64,000 nucleotides of DNA from contig NZ_VCDK01000002.1 of NCBI RefSeq assembly GCF_007995215.1, positions 372,001-436,000 on the forward strand, given 5' to 3'. This DNA is from Shimia ponticola (GTDB lineage: Bacteria > Pseudomonadota > Alphaproteobacteria > Rhodobacterales > Rhodobacteraceae). The notes below the pieces were generated by a model that saw nothing but the letters and a program-made list of their open reading frames with translations, had not been told where the DNA came from and did no database searches. A program made the translations under genes and the position numbers. Shown here piece after piece: positions 48,221-57,583 of this stretch. Position 1 is the stretch's first letter. Every line of letters begins with the position of its first letter.

Positions 48221-49638
48221 GCGGCACCTTTCTCGTCGGTGGTTTTGGCATCAGGGCTGAGCATGTGCGACAGGGGCACGGAGGCTTCGATGGTTGTGCC
48301 CTTCTTGGATGACAGGATGCGCAGGGTGCCGTCGAGTTGTTCGATGCGCTCCTGCATGTTGCGCAGTCCCAGTCCAGGATTGGGCCCTGAGACAGGCAAT
48401 CCCTTGCCATCGTCAGAGATCCGCATCAACGCGCCGCGCCGCGACCCGGCGATGGATATTCGTACACTGCTGGCCTCGGCGTGACGCTCGATATTGGTCA
48501 GGGCCTCTTGGGCGATGCGGTAGAGCGTGATCTTGCTGTCGCTGTCCAGACGGTTCGAGAACACGACGGTTTCAAACTGTGTCTTGACCCCAGTGCGTTG
48601 GCCAAAGTCATCAATCAATGCCCGTAGGGCAGGGCCGAGGCCTAGGTCATCGAGCATACCGGGGCGCAAGTCCCGGCTGATGCGTCTGACCTCTTGAATA
48701 GCGCCGGTCAGGGTTGTGATCCCGCGGTCAATATTGTGGCTCGCGCGTTCGTCACCTTTGGCCAACCGCCGCTGCGCGGTTTCCAGCGCGTAGCGCACGC
48801 TGACGAGGATTTGTGAGATACTGTCATGCAGTTCGCGAGCCACGCGACCGCGTTCTTCTTCTTGGGTGTCAATGATGCGCTGGGTCAGTTCTTTGAGCTT
48901 GGCGTCGGCCAGTCGCCGTTCGCGGATGGTGATAAAGAGGCCGGACAGGAACACGATGACCAATGCCAAAAGCGTGATGCCGCCGATCTGCACAAAGGTC
49001 TGGTCGATGCGCGCCTCCACGTCTGCACGCGCTGCAGCGACTGTTTGGAGCACGTCGTCAATAAAAACGCCCGTTCCCATGGCCCACTGCCATGAACCAA
49101 GTCCCGTGACATAGGCAACCATCATCGCCTCTTCACCGGTGGACGGTTTTGGCCACAGGAAGGTGTGATACCCGGCGCCGGAGCGCGCGGTCTGGATCAA
49201 GGCGTCGGTGATCGGTGTGCCTTGAGAGTCCCGCTCACCGGAAAGGTCTTGTCCAATCAATTGCGTCTGGCGCGGGCTGACGATCATGCGACCGTCATAA
49301 TCGTAGACAAAGTAAAACCCTTCGTCGCCATAGATCATGGCAGCGAGGATTTGAGTTACCCGATCCTTGGCCTCTGCATCATCTGGGGCCCTATTACCGT
49401 AGGTCCAAAAGAACGAATTGCGCGCCAGCGTGACATAGTTGCGAAGCTCGGCTTTCTTGGCCTCAAGCAGTTCGGTCTCAAGGACCTGAATTTCAGTTTC
49501 CGCCAACTGCCGCGCCTGATTGGTCACGATGACCGAAATCGCCGCCACCGCGAGGATCAATGGCACTGTCGCCAAGAGGAACAGCTTTTGTCCATAAGCA
49601 GAAGGGAAGAGGCGGCGCATGGCGCGATTGTATGGCAT
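48217..49638 (-). CDS. Cache-domain sensor histidine kinase (HisKA_3, NarX/DegS type)
   Basis: A 473-residue inner-membrane kinase. It has membrane segments at about 20-42 and 220-242 flanking a periplasmic Cache-type sensor domain (about 43-215; EGFYFVYDYDGRMIVSPRQ and WQWAMGTGVFIDD are characteristic). The HisKA_3 phosphoacceptor is His271 in VARELHDSISQIL. The ATPase domain has a QEALTNIERHA N box, SDDGKG and GLGLRNMQER. Cache sensors of this group often bind small organic acids, which suits control of the adjacent keto-acid-type TRAP system. The ATG at 49638 or that at 49620 may be the true start. Confidence 0.92.
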   Translation of the reverse strand: MPYNRAMRRLFPSAYGQKLFLLATVPLILAVAAISVIVTNQARQLAETEIQVLETELLEAKKAELRNYVTLARNSFFWTYGNRAPDDAEAKDRVTQILAAMIYGDEGFYFVYDYDGRMIVSPRQTQLIGQDLSGERDSQGTPITDALIQTARSGAGYHTFLWPKPSTGEEAMMVAYVTGLGSWQWAMGTGVFIDDVLQTVAAARADVEARIDQTFVQIGGITLLALVIVFLSGLFITIRERRLADAKLKELTQRIIDTQEEERGRVARELHDSISQILVSVRYALETAQRRLAKGDERASHNIDRGITTLTGAIQEVRRISRDLRPGMLDDLGLGPALRALIDDFGQRTGVKTQFETVVFSNRLDSDSKITLYRIAQEALTNIERHAEASSVRISIAGSRRGALMRISDDGKGLPVSGPNPGLGLRNMQERIEQLDGTLRILSSKKGTTIEASVPLSHMLSPDAKTTDEKGAA

Positions 49639-49807
49639 GCCTCACAAAAGACGGCAATTGCGCCTGACACGGTTTGTTCTGCGCGGTTTCGGTGAACCTA
49701 CGTAGTCGTGGGTATTGCTATAAAGCAGGACTCGGCTAGTTTCCGCCTACCGCAAACGATCCGGCCCGTTTTGGGAGAAGCAGGCCGTTCAAAGGGGAGG
49801 AAACCTA
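49639..49807. promoter_or_regulatory. Divergent control region of sensor kinase and TRAP system 2
   Basis: The 169-bp gap contains an 8-bp palindrome CTACGTAG at 49698-49705, about 100 bp before the dctP ATG, and GCTATAAAG some 15 nt later that could be a -10 element. NarL-type regulators bind short inverted heptamer-like sites, so CTACGTAG is a candidate operator for the adjacent response regulator. GGGGAGGA is a strong ribosome site for the TRAP gene. Confidence 0.45.
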
Positions 49808-50890
49808 ATGGATCGTCGTTCATTCCTAAAAACATCCGCACTTGGTGGTGCAACCGCTGCTCTGGCATCGCCAGCAATCGCAGCAGGTCACGCCAAGACG
49901 CTGACCATGGTCACCTCGTGGCCGCGCGGGTTTGCCGTTCTGGATGATGCTGCTACGTATTTCAACGAAGCCGTCAATGCGATGTCGGGCGGTGACCTGA
50001 TCATCGAAAAGAAAGCACCAGGCGAACTGGTTGGTGCGTTCGAAGTGTTTGACGCTGTGTCGTCGGGTCAGGCTGACCTGTATCACTCGGCTGACTACTA
50101 CTTCATCGGTCAGCACCCAGGTTACGCGTTCTTCACCGCCGTGCCATTCGGCGCGACCGCGCAAGAACTGACCAACTGGTACTACCATGACGGCGGCCAA
50201 GAGCTGCACGACGAACTGGGCTCGATCTTTGGCCTGAAGTCGTTCCTGGCTGGTAACTCGGGTTCGCAGTCCGGCGGCTGGTTCCGCAACGAAATCAACT
50301 CGGCAGACGATCTGTCTGGCCTGCGTTTCCGTATGCCAGGTCTGGGTGGTCAGGTTCTGGGTAAACTGGGCGTGTCAGTTCAGAACATCCCAGGCGGCGA
50401 ACTTTATCAGGCGCTGTCGTCGGGTGCTCTGGACGGTCTGGAGTGGGTTGGCCCATTCGCAGACGAACGCGCCGGTTTCCAAGAGGTTGCCAAGGTTTAC
50501 TACACCGCTGGCTTCCACGAGCCAGGTTCGGGTCTGGCCTGCGGTATGAACCTCGACGTCTGGAACGAGCTTTCGGATCAGCACAAAGCGATCATCGACA
50601 ACGCAGCAAAAGCCACCACGCATTGGCAGTTGTCGCAAACGCTGGCGAACAACGGTGCCGCGCTGGCGCGTCTGCAGGCGCAAGGCGTGCAAACGCTGCA
50701 GTTCTCGGACGACGTTTGGGACGCATTCGGTGCAGCCTCGAAAGAGGTTCTGGACGAAAACATGGGCGACGATCTGTACGCACGCATCCGTAACTCGTTC
50801 GACGCGTCGCTGGCGAAATCCTCCGACTGGATTCTGAAGTCGGACGGCGAATTCGTCGCACAGCGCAACCGCGTTCTGGCCAGCCAGTAA
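49808..50890 (+). CDS. TRAP substrate-binding protein, keto-acid (TakP)-like (system 2)
   Basis: A 360-residue periplasmic protein with a twin-arginine signal (DRRSFLKTSALGGATAAL, cleaved near residue 26). The mature protein resembles the DctP7/TakP subgroup: LTMVTSWPRGFAVLDD start, SADYYFIGQHPGYAFFTAVP, and SGLRFRMPGLGGQVLGKLG with the carboxylate-binding arginine, followed by ALDGLEWVGPFADE. TakP of Rhodobacter binds 2-oxo acids; the precise ligand here is inferred. A strong GGGGAGGA ribosome site and a following terminator fit high expression of the binding protein. Confidence 0.92.
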   Translation: MDRRSFLKTSALGGATAALASPAIAAGHAKTLTMVTSWPRGFAVLDDAATYFNEAVNAMSGGDLIIEKKAPGELVGAFEVFDAVSSGQADLYHSADYYFIGQHPGYAFFTAVPFGATAQELTNWYYHDGGQELHDELGSIFGLKSFLAGNSGSQSGGWFRNEINSADDLSGLRFRMPGLGGQVLGKLGVSVQNIPGGELYQALSSGALDGLEWVGPFADERAGFQEVAKVYYTAGFHEPGSGLACGMNLDVWNELSDQHKAIIDNAAKATTHWQLSQTLANNGAALARLQAQGVQTLQFSDDVWDAFGAASKEVLDENMGDDLYARIRNSFDASLAKSSDWILKSDGEFVAQRNRVLASQ

Positions 50891-50897
50891 CTTTCGT

Positions 50898-50925
50898 AAA
50901 GCCCCCGGACACTTCCGGGGGCTTT
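50898..50925 (+). terminator. Terminator between the TRAP 2 binding-protein and permease genes
   Basis: AAAGCCCCCGGA and TCCGGGGGCTTT form a perfect 12-bp stem with a CACT loop, 7 nt past the stop. The stem ends in CTTT, so read-through is probably partial. This gives more binding protein than permease. Confidence 0.85.
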
Positions 50926-51032
50926 CACTTGCTAACATGCGGCCAAAGCTCTGGCGTGATGATTGACCACCACATCACGCAAGACGTTTGGCTCAGGCGT
51001 TTTTGGGACGACGCCACTAGGGGGGAACACGT

Positions 51033-51926
51033 ATGGAGTGGATTGTCTGGTTCTTTCAGAACCTGGGTATGGCCTTTTACAACATCGGCTATGCGATCAC
51101 CCATCCGATGCAATGGCTGAATTGGGGTGATCCCAAAGCGGTTATGCGGTTCATCTACTATGGTGGCTCGACCGAGTTCTTTTTCGCCGTTCTGGCCATC
51201 TTCCTTGTCGTGACGGCCATCGGGCTTTGGCGGAACGAGGTCATGTGGGGTGTCGTTCGCGGCCTTGAAGGGTTTGCGAACACCGTAGGACGTTTCGCCG
51301 CCTGGGCTGGCCTGTTGATGGTGCTGCAGCAGATCATCATCGTTGTCATCCAGCGTATCTTCCTCGAAGCGCAGATTTCCTTTGGGATTGGCGTGTCTTT
51401 TTCCAAGGATATCAGCTGGTTCGCAGAGGAACTTAAACTCTACAACGCCATGATCGTGTGTCTTTGTGCTGCCTACACCTTCGTGCAAGGCGGCCACGTG
51501 CGCGTCGATCTGATCTATTCGGCGGTCAGCTACCGTACCAAACGGATCATCGACATGGTCGGGTCGCTTATCTTTATGATGCCGGCGGCCGTGCTTGTCT
51601 GGATGTATTCGTGGTTTTTCATGTGGCGTCACCTTGTGACCCCCAAGGTCAGCGCCTCTGACACATTGCAGCGACTGGTTGACGGTAAATCGCGAGCGTT
51701 CCGCTGGAACGTCGAAACCATCGGTTTCAGCCCCAACGGCTTCAACGCGTACTTCCTGTTCAAAGTGCTGTTGGTCGTGTTCACCGCGATGGTGTTCCTG
51801 CAGGCAGCGGCATTCTTTTATCGCTCTTACCTCGAACTCAAAGAGGGCCCAGAGAGCGAAGGCAAATACCTTGATAAGGACGACCTTGGCGACGAAGACG
51901 CCAAGTTGGTCGCCGAAATCCACTAA
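51033..51926 (+). CDS. TRAP small permease, extended DctQ type (system 2)
   Basis: A 297-residue membrane subunit, longer than the usual 170-200. The four-helix DctQ core includes IVCLCAAYTFVQGGHVRVD and AAVLVWMYSWFFMW. Additional N-terminal (residues 1-45) and linker sequences account for the extra length, which is typical of the TakQ-like subgroup. An AGGGGGGAA ribosome site precedes the ATG. The gene is followed 18 nt later by its large-permease partner. Confidence 0.9.
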   Translation: MEWIVWFFQNLGMAFYNIGYAITHPMQWLNWGDPKAVMRFIYYGGSTEFFFAVLAIFLVVTAIGLWRNEVMWGVVRGLEGFANTVGRFAAWAGLLMVLQQIIIVVIQRIFLEAQISFGIGVSFSKDISWFAEELKLYNAMIVCLCAAYTFVQGGHVRVDLIYSAVSYRTKRIIDMVGSLIFMMPAAVLVWMYSWFFMWRHLVTPKVSASDTLQRLVDGKSRAFRWNVETIGFSPNGFNAYFLFKVLLVVFTAMVFLQAAAFFYRSYLELKEGPESEGKYLDKDDLGDEDAKLVAEIH

Positions 51927-51944
51927 GAAGAAGGATCAATTCCC

Positions 51945-54293
51945 ATGTTCGGATTGGACGGCGTCGAAGTAGGCCTCATCATCGTCTTTCTGTGCTTGTT
52001 CGGGGGCATCCTGTCGGGCTTTCCAGTGGCGTTTGCGATTGGCGGCGCGGCGGTCATCTCATTTGGGATCATCGCTGCTTTGGACAGCGCGGGTCTGTTG
52101 ATCCATCAGGCCATTGACCCGGCCACTGCTGAATATGCTGCGCTTCTTGCGGACGGTGTTGCGCGGGATACGATCAGTATTTTCCGATATCCGGATCTAC
52201 CGCGCCTCGCCGAACCAGTATTCGTGGGCGGTTGGGAAAAGGCGTTGGACCGCAACGTTTCTTTCATTGTGAACCGTATCAACGAACGCGTCCTTGCGGG
52301 ACAATCGATCGAGACACTTCTGGCTGTCTTGATGTTTGTCTTGATGGGCATCACGCTTGAACGGTCCAAGATTGCGAATGAACTGCTCACGACAATGGCT
52401 AAGGTGTTTGGTCCATTGCCGGGCGGTCTGGCCGTGTCGGTTGTTGTGGTGGGCGCGTTCCTTGCGGCGTCGACCGGGATCGTGGGCGCAACGGTGGTCA
52501 CGATGGGTCTGTTGTCACTGCCCACGATGCTGCGCAACGGCTACAGTCCTGAACTTTCGACCGGTGTAATTGCGGCCTCGGGCACACTTGGCCAAATTAT
52601 TCCTCCATCCATCGTGATCGTGCTCTTGGGGACGTTGGCCGGGGACCTCTATTCCCGTGCTCAGGAAACGCGCGCGCAGAACCTGGGGTGTACCGATGCT
52701 CTGACATATCTGGGCGAGCCTGCGGTGGTTTCGGTCGGGACATTGTTTCAGGCAGCACTGTTGCCGGGTATCTTGCTGGCTGGTCTCTATGCGGGCTATG
52801 CGTTTGTCTACGCACTTCTCAACCCCTCCAAAGCTCCAGCGGTTGAGTTGGGGGGCGGTGAAGGCGAAATCATCACCCGCAATGACAGCCTGACTTGGTT
52901 CGTTGCCGCACCTGTTTTCCTGATCGGCGGCGCCATCATGCTGGGTCAGGTGGGGATCGTCGGCTCGCAGGATGTTTCAGTGTCGTCCCGGACGGAATTG
53001 ACCGAAGGCGCATCACTGCGGACCAATGTCAGCCCTGCCTGTCAGGCGGCCATGATCGAATTGCATGGCCAAGAGGCTTGGGACACAGCCGTAGCGGAGC
53101 AAGCAGAAATTGATGCGGCAGGGGGCGTGCAAGACAGCCGCATCCTGTCGCCGGAAGAGCTGGAAGAAGCCCGTGCTGCCAAAGTGGCTGCTGCTGCTCC
53201 ACTGTCATCCAATCTCATGACTTTCTGGGTGCTGTTGGGCCTTGCTCTGGTCTTGGGCCGCGGGGTGCGCCCCAGTGGTGACTTTACCCCGATCGCAATC
53301 GGCATTGGAGGTATCGCGCTGGCGATGGTGTTTGACGCGATCTTTGTATCACCTTTGACGTCACCGGGAACGACCTTGATTATCATGCTGATCCCGCTTG
53401 CGATGATCTTCTATGGGTGTCGTGAGGCCGTATCAGCCTTGGCAGCCAACGAACTTGTGCGCGTGGTGTTCCCGCCGCTTGTCCTGATCGTGGCTGTTCT
53501 TGGCTCGATCCTTGGCGGGATCACCAACCCAACGCCCGCTGCGGCTTTGGGTGCTGGCGGCGCTATCATGCTGGCGGCCTATCGCAAGCTGAAGGATCAA
53601 CAGAAATCAGGAAAGATCATCCTTGGTGCATCTTTCGCCTTGGTCATCATGATCCTTGTTGGCGTGAACTTTGATCTGCGTCTCGGCCAAGAGGTCGTGA
53701 CGGTGGAAAACATCATCGCCTTCCTTGTGGCGCAGGCCTGCTATCTGATCACCCTGTTTGGTCTTCTTTACGCCTGCTGGGTTCTGTTTGCCTCGAACGT
53801 TCTGAGCCCTGTCGTGCGGGAAACTGCGAAGGTGACCAGCATGGTCTTTACCATCCTGATCGCATCGCAGCTTCTCAACCTCGTGGTGATCAGCTTTGGC
53901 GGTGAGCATTACATTCAGGATTTCCTGAAGAGCTTTGATAACGAACTCAAAGTGTTCCTGATCGTGATGCTGATCATGTTCGTGTTGGGCTTTGTGCTCG
54001 ACTTCCTTGAGATCATCTACATCGTGGTGCCGATCGTTGGGCCGGTGATATATGGCGGGTCGTTCGATCCGAAATGGGTGACAATCATGATCGCTGTGAA
54101 CCTTCAGACATCGTTCCTGACGCCGCCCTTTGGCTTTGCGCTGTTCTATCTGCGGGGGGTGGCACCGAAAGAGGTCACCACAGGCCACATCTATCGTGGC
54201 ATCATACCGTTTGTTCTGATCCAGGTGGTTGGCTTGAGCATCCTATGGTTCTTCCCCGGTATCGTGACAATCATTCCTGACTTGTTGGGTTAA
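51945..54293 (+). CDS. TRAP large permease, extended DctM type (system 2)
   Basis: A 782-residue polytopic permease, nearly twice the usual 430 residues. DctM signatures are split: FVLMGITLERSKIANELL, GAFLAASTGIVGATVVTMGLL and SGTLGQIIPPSIVIVLLG lie in the first half; LEIIYIVVPIVGPVI and LQTSFLTPPFGFALFYL in the last part. An internal soluble insert (about residues 345-420, acidic, with Cys in NVSPACQAAM) and extra helices lie between. This fits the TakM-like long form. It is the last TRAP gene; a sulfotransferase-like gene follows 22 nt later. Confidence 0.92.
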   Translation: MFGLDGVEVGLIIVFLCLFGGILSGFPVAFAIGGAAVISFGIIAALDSAGLLIHQAIDPATAEYAALLADGVARDTISIFRYPDLPRLAEPVFVGGWEKALDRNVSFIVNRINERVLAGQSIETLLAVLMFVLMGITLERSKIANELLTTMAKVFGPLPGGLAVSVVVVGAFLAASTGIVGATVVTMGLLSLPTMLRNGYSPELSTGVIAASGTLGQIIPPSIVIVLLGTLAGDLYSRAQETRAQNLGCTDALTYLGEPAVVSVGTLFQAALLPGILLAGLYAGYAFVYALLNPSKAPAVELGGGEGEIITRNDSLTWFVAAPVFLIGGAIMLGQVGIVGSQDVSVSSRTELTEGASLRTNVSPACQAAMIELHGQEAWDTAVAEQAEIDAAGGVQDSRILSPEELEEARAAKVAAAAPLSSNLMTFWVLLGLALVLGRGVRPSGDFTPIAIGIGGIALAMVFDAIFVSPLTSPGTTLIIMLIPLAMIFYGCREAVSALAANELVRVVFPPLVLIVAVLGSILGGITNPTPAAALGAGGAIMLAAYRKLKDQQKSGKIILGASFALVIMILVGVNFDLRLGQEVVTVENIIAFLVAQACYLITLFGLLYACWVLFASNVLSPVVRETAKVTSMVFTILIASQLLNLVVISFGGEHYIQDFLKSFDNELKVFLIVMLIMFVLGFVLDFLEIIYIVVPIVGPVIYGGSFDPKWVTIMIAVNLQTSFLTPPFGFALFYLRGVAPKEVTTGHIYRGIIPFVLIQVVGLSILWFFPGIVTIIPDLLG

Positions 54294-54315
54294 CAACGAC
54301 CGGCGGGCGAATAAC

Positions 54316-55191
54316 GTGGCCCAAGAGGACGGGAACAACGCAAAACGCCCCAAACTGATCCAAGTGATCGGATTGGGGCACAGCGGCACAACCCTGTTGG
54401 ATGCTGTCTTGGGGTGCTCTCCCAAGGTCGTCGGCATTGGCGAAGCGCTGCGGACGCTCGACCACCGCATTGCGCCAAACAGCTCAACGTTTCGCAACCT
54501 GCGCGAAGGCCGTTTTCAAGAGGCAGTTTGCAGTTGCGGTGAAACAGTCGAGACCTGTCCCGTCTGGAGGCCGTTGCAGCCTCACCTTTTGGGATCGGCG
54601 GCACCGCAAAGCGTCGCGCAGAACCTTGATAAGCTTTGGCACGCTGCGCGCGATCAAAACCCGTCGATGGAATATCTCTTGGAAAGCACACCTGCAGGGA
54701 TTGGATACTCTGCTGAACTGTCCGCGCATTTCGATCTGCGGTTGGTTTTCATCGTGCGAGATGTTCGGTCCTGGGGCGCATCGCAGGCCCGGCGCCGCAA
54801 GGTACCAATGCATCGCGCCTATGCTAAGTGGCTGGCTCAGGTTCCGGAGCTTCAACGTAGGATTGAGGCATCAGGGCTGCCTTGTTTCAGATTGGGATAC
54901 GAGGAACTTGCTCTCGCTCCCGCCAAGGCCTTGGGCAAGCTCTGCGACTGGCTTGGGATCGCCTACACCGACGAGATGCTGACACCGGGCGCGTTTAGCG
55001 GAAGTCACATTGCGAATGGCAATGTGGCCATGTTGAAAGGCGACCGGACACTATCCATTCGCTATGATGCGGATTGGTTGACGCATGGCCGCTTGGATGT
55101 TCGTGCGTTGTGGCTGTTGCGGCGGGCAGCGACAATCAATCAGGAATTGGTCTACGGAAACGGCGTTCTACAAAGGCCACCCAAAAAGTAG
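54316..55191 (+). CDS. Sulfotransferase-like protein
   Basis: A 291-residue protein with a GTG start. It carries a PAPS-binding loop IGLGHSGTTLLDAVLG (about 17-32) and a 3'-phosphate strand VFIVRDVRSWGASQARR (about 140-156). A CSCGETVETCPVW cysteine cluster near residue 75 resembles the Cys-rich insert of some Sulfotransfer_3 proteins. A late LGIAYTDEMLTPG follows. The acceptor is unknown. It lies 22 nt after the TRAP permease and may be co-transcribed, but no functional link is evident. It is not closely similar to the sulfotransferase at 46770-47558. Confidence 0.78.
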   Translation: MAQEDGNNAKRPKLIQVIGLGHSGTTLLDAVLGCSPKVVGIGEALRTLDHRIAPNSSTFRNLREGRFQEAVCSCGETVETCPVWRPLQPHLLGSAAPQSVAQNLDKLWHAARDQNPSMEYLLESTPAGIGYSAELSAHFDLRLVFIVRDVRSWGASQARRRKVPMHRAYAKWLAQVPELQRRIEASGLPCFRLGYEELALAPAKALGKLCDWLGIAYTDEMLTPGAFSGSHIANGNVAMLKGDRTLSIRYDADWLTHGRLDVRALWLLRRAATINQELVYGNGVLQRPPKK

Positions 55192-55199
55192 ATCAGTGG

Positions 55200-55580
55200 T
55201 CACTTCTTAAGCTGCAAGAGATCCCATTTGTTGCCCCAAGGATCGCTGAATACAACGACCTCGCCATAGGCTTCATGGCGTGGTTCTTCCAGAAAGGTCA
55301 CGCCAGCGGATTTCATGCGAGCGTAATCCTTGTCGAAATCATCCGAGTGCAGAAAGAACCCGACACGCCCACCGGTCTGGTTTCCGATTGCGGCAGTTTG
55401 GCTGTCGGTCGTCGCTTTGGCCAAAAGGATGTGAGCGTCCCCACCCGGAGAGATCAGAACCCACCGTTTGCCATCCCCTAGGTCAATGTCGTCGATGAGA
55501 TTGAAGCCAAGGGTATCCACGTAAAAGGCGAGCCCGGCATCATAGTCGGGAACGACAATGGTCACTGCGTGCAGATGCAC
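55200..55580 (-). CDS. VOC (glyoxalase/bleomycin-resistance) superfamily protein
   Basis: A 126-residue metal-dependent fold protein. It has the paired beta-alpha-beta modules: HAVTIVVPDYDAGLAFYVD with the first histidine ligand, GFFLHSDDFDKDYARM and the final SDPWGNKWDLLQL typical of the family. Substrate is unknown. A GTG at 55580 is chosen because the fold begins there; the frame is open to 55643 but that part overlaps the bpt coding end. It lies 4 bp after bpt on the same strand, and 8 bp from the convergent sulfotransferase gene. Confidence 0.85.
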   Translation of the reverse strand: MHLHAVTIVVPDYDAGLAFYVDTLGFNLIDDIDLGDGKRWVLISPGGDAHILLAKATTDSQTAAIGNQTGGRVGFFLHSDDFDKDYARMKSAGVTFLEEPRHEAYGEVVVFSDPWGNKWDLLQLKK

Positions 55581-55584
55581 GGTG

Positions 55585-56424
55585 TTAGACGCCTTTGGTC
55601 CGGAGCATGTCAGGCAAGTTGATTTGTGCCACCTGTTCGGCAATTGGCTCGACCGCCAGCGGGTCGATTTCGGCCGAAAAGTCTTCGGGGTTGGTCAATG
55701 GTTGCCATGTGCCGTTACGATACACCTCAACACCCGAGAACCGCGCCTTGTAGCCCATCTTGCTGCTGCCGGGGACCCAGTAGCCAAGATAGACAAATGG
55801 AAGTCCAGCTTCTTGCGCAATGGCAATGTGATCCAGGATCACGTATGTGCCGAGGCTGTCTTTTTCTGCTGTCGGCTCAAAGAAGCTGTAGACCATGGAC
55901 ACGCCGTCATCGAGCACGTCGGTCAGGCAAACGGCATTTAACTCATTCGATCCAAATGCGTCGTCCGAAGGCCGAGCATATTCAATAACGCGACTGCGGA
56001 TCGGGGTTTCCTCGATCATCGCGGCGAATTCGAAGATGTCCATATCGGCCATGCCGCCGTCGGAGTGACGCGAATCCAGGTAACGGCGGAAGAGGTCGAA
56101 CTGATCCTCGGTCGCCCACGGCGCCGTTGCACGCCGTTCCAGACCGGCATTGCGCTTGAGAACACGGCGCTGGCTGCGCGTTGGTTTGAAATCGGCCACG
56201 CGGATGCGGGCTGACAAACACGCGGCGCAGTCTGCGCATGATGGACGATAGAGGACATTCTGCGACCGCCGGAACCCTTGCTTGCTCAGACTGTCGTTGA
56301 GCATCTGCGCAGAGTCGCCTTGCAAAGCAGTGAACAGTTTACGCTCCATCCGCCCGTCAAGGTACGGGCAAGGCTGCGGTGCCGTCACATAAAACTGCGG
56401 TGCAAGAGGGAGACTGTGGCGCAT
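55585..56424 (-). CDS. bpt: Aspartate/glutamate leucyltransferase (Bpt, N-end rule)
   Basis: A 279-residue aminoacyl-tRNA-protein transferase of the ATE1-like bacterial group. It joins leucine from leucyl-tRNA to proteins with N-terminal Asp or Glu, marking them for ClpS/ClpAP. Motifs include [30 protein letters not shown] (cysteine-rich N-terminal domain), [19 protein letters not shown] and [10 protein letters not shown]. Length matches the family. Downstream VOC gene follows within 4 bp. Confidence 0.93.
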   Translation of the reverse strand: MRHSLPLAPQFYVTAPQPCPYLDGRMERKLFTALQGDSAQMLNDSLSKQGFRRSQNVLYRPSCADCAACLSARIRVADFKPTRSQRRVLKRNAGLERRATAPWATEDQFDLFRRYLDSRHSDGGMADMDIFEFAAMIEETPIRSRVIEYARPSDDAFGSNELNAVCLTDVLDDGVSMVYSFFEPTAEKDSLGTYVILDHIAIAQEAGLPFVYLGYWVPGSSKMGYKARFSGVEVYRNGTWQPLTNPEDFSAEIDPLAVEPIAEQVAQINLPDMLRTKGV

Positions 56425-56501
56425 CAGGCCCCTGAATATGGATTGCTGACTGTCACGCAGCCTATCAATCCGTGTGAGAAGCGCAATTGATATTATGCCG
56501 C

Positions 56502-56957
56502 TCAGTAATTCCCGCGACGGTTGAGCGCAACAGTGCCAAAGAGCATGTCGGTCAAGCCTTGTCCGCGAGGGGTGGTCAACATCAGGAATACTGAGATCAG
56601 CTGGATTGGGGTCACTGCAAAAGACACGTAAAATCCAACGGTATGCAAGACGGCTTCAAACAGCGTGAGCCGTTCTCCGCGTTGGGTGCGCAATTCGATT
56701 GCCATCATCCGCATGCCCCACGTGGCCGAGCCTGACGCGATGCTCAGAACGCGATAAGTAAAACCGACGATCCCAAAGATCGCGAAGAAGACGAAAAACC
56801 CGAGGCCGAACGTCAAAAAAGCCACCACAAGAGACAGCATCAGGATGATGCAAAGGTCCAAAATGAAGGCCAGCAATCGCTTGATTGGCACGTCGGCATA
56901 AAAGCCTTTGTTCAATTCTGGGTCGGGCAGGGCCGCGTATGGGTCGGTGTAAGCCAT
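56502..56957 (-). CDS. RDD family membrane protein
   Basis: A 151-residue protein with about three to four membrane segments. It has the RDD signature in modified form: [16 protein letters not shown] in the first helix, then [19 protein letters not shown], then [14 protein letters not shown] near the end. Function is unknown; some family members act in ion antiport. The ATG at 56957 (MAYTDPYAA) is preferred over a GTG at 56972; neither has a strong ribosome site. It lies 77 bp upstream of bpt on the same strand. Confidence 0.85.
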   Translation of the reverse strand: MAYTDPYAALPDPELNKGFYADVPIKRLLAFILDLCIILMLSLVVAFLTFGLGFFVFFAIFGIVGFTYRVLSIASGSATWGMRMMAIELRTQRGERLTLFEAVLHTVGFYVSFAVTPIQLISVFLMLTTPRGQGLTDMLFGTVALNRRGNY

Positions 56958-57018
56958 GGATGTCGTTTTCACTCTGGTTGGAATGAGGGGTCACCACCTT
57001 TGGCGGTGACCCGTTGCA

Positions 57019-57495
57019 TTAGTCGCGGGGCAAAGCCTGCGTTGCGGCGGCAGCGCGGTCTTCCATGAACTGGTCGAACTCGGACTTGTCCTTGGCGGCG
57101 CGCAGGCGCTGAAGGAAACCCTCAAAATTCTGTTGCTCTTTCTCCAGCCGATCCAGCATTTCGCCACGATAGGCATCGAAGGTGGCGTTGCCGCTGCTGG
57201 CAGGTTCTTCTGGGTGCAGTTGCGGTTTCAATGCCTCTAACTGTTGCGAAACCGAGCCGCCGCCAAAGCTGGGGACGCGGCCCCATTGGTAGGCAAAGAA
57301 CCCTGCCAAGGCGATGCCCGCTGGCCAGAACTGGATCAAAGCAACGATCGACACAGGGATCGCGAATGCTGCGTAGAGCAGGATCGAGAGGATTTGCACA
57401 CCGGTCGGAACATGGACCGGCAAAATGGTCGGAGAGGTGTGTTTGTTTTTCTTTTTTGGCATGTCGTAGAATTCGTAACTTGTCGCAGTTGTCAT
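57019..57495 (-). CDS. DUF2852-like membrane protein, paralogue B
   Basis: A 158-residue protein. A basic segment (MPKKKNKH) precedes about two membrane spans (44-85, with IQFWPAGIALAGFFAYQWG), followed by a soluble C-terminal coiled region. The C-terminus reads FDAYRGEMLDRLEKEQQNF then RLRAAKDKSEFDQFMEDRA, nearly the same as in the upstream neighbour. The ATG at 57495 has AAAGGTGA about 7 nt upstream, which can be paired in a small hairpin (TCACCT-N7-AGGTGA at 57503-57521). The two paralogues are probably one operon. Function unknown. Confidence 0.8.
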   Translation of the reverse strand: MTTATSYEFYDMPKKKNKHTSPTILPVHVPTGVQILSILLYAAFAIPVSIVALIQFWPAGIALAGFFAYQWGRVPSFGGGSVSQQLEALKPQLHPEEPASSGNATFDAYRGEMLDRLEKEQQNFEGFLQRLRAAKDKSEFDQFMEDRAAAATQALPRD

Positions 57496-57583
57496 CTGAA
57501 AATCACCTTTATCACAGGTGAACGGTCCGGGAGGCTGAGGGAAGGGTCGGTTCCCGCGCAGCCATTTTCCCGGACCGCTACCT

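Noticed and set aside
50925-51923. 332-codon frame antisense to dctQ of TRAP system 2
   Set aside because: Sense frame is a membrane permease with a good ribosome site; antisense frame is an artefact.
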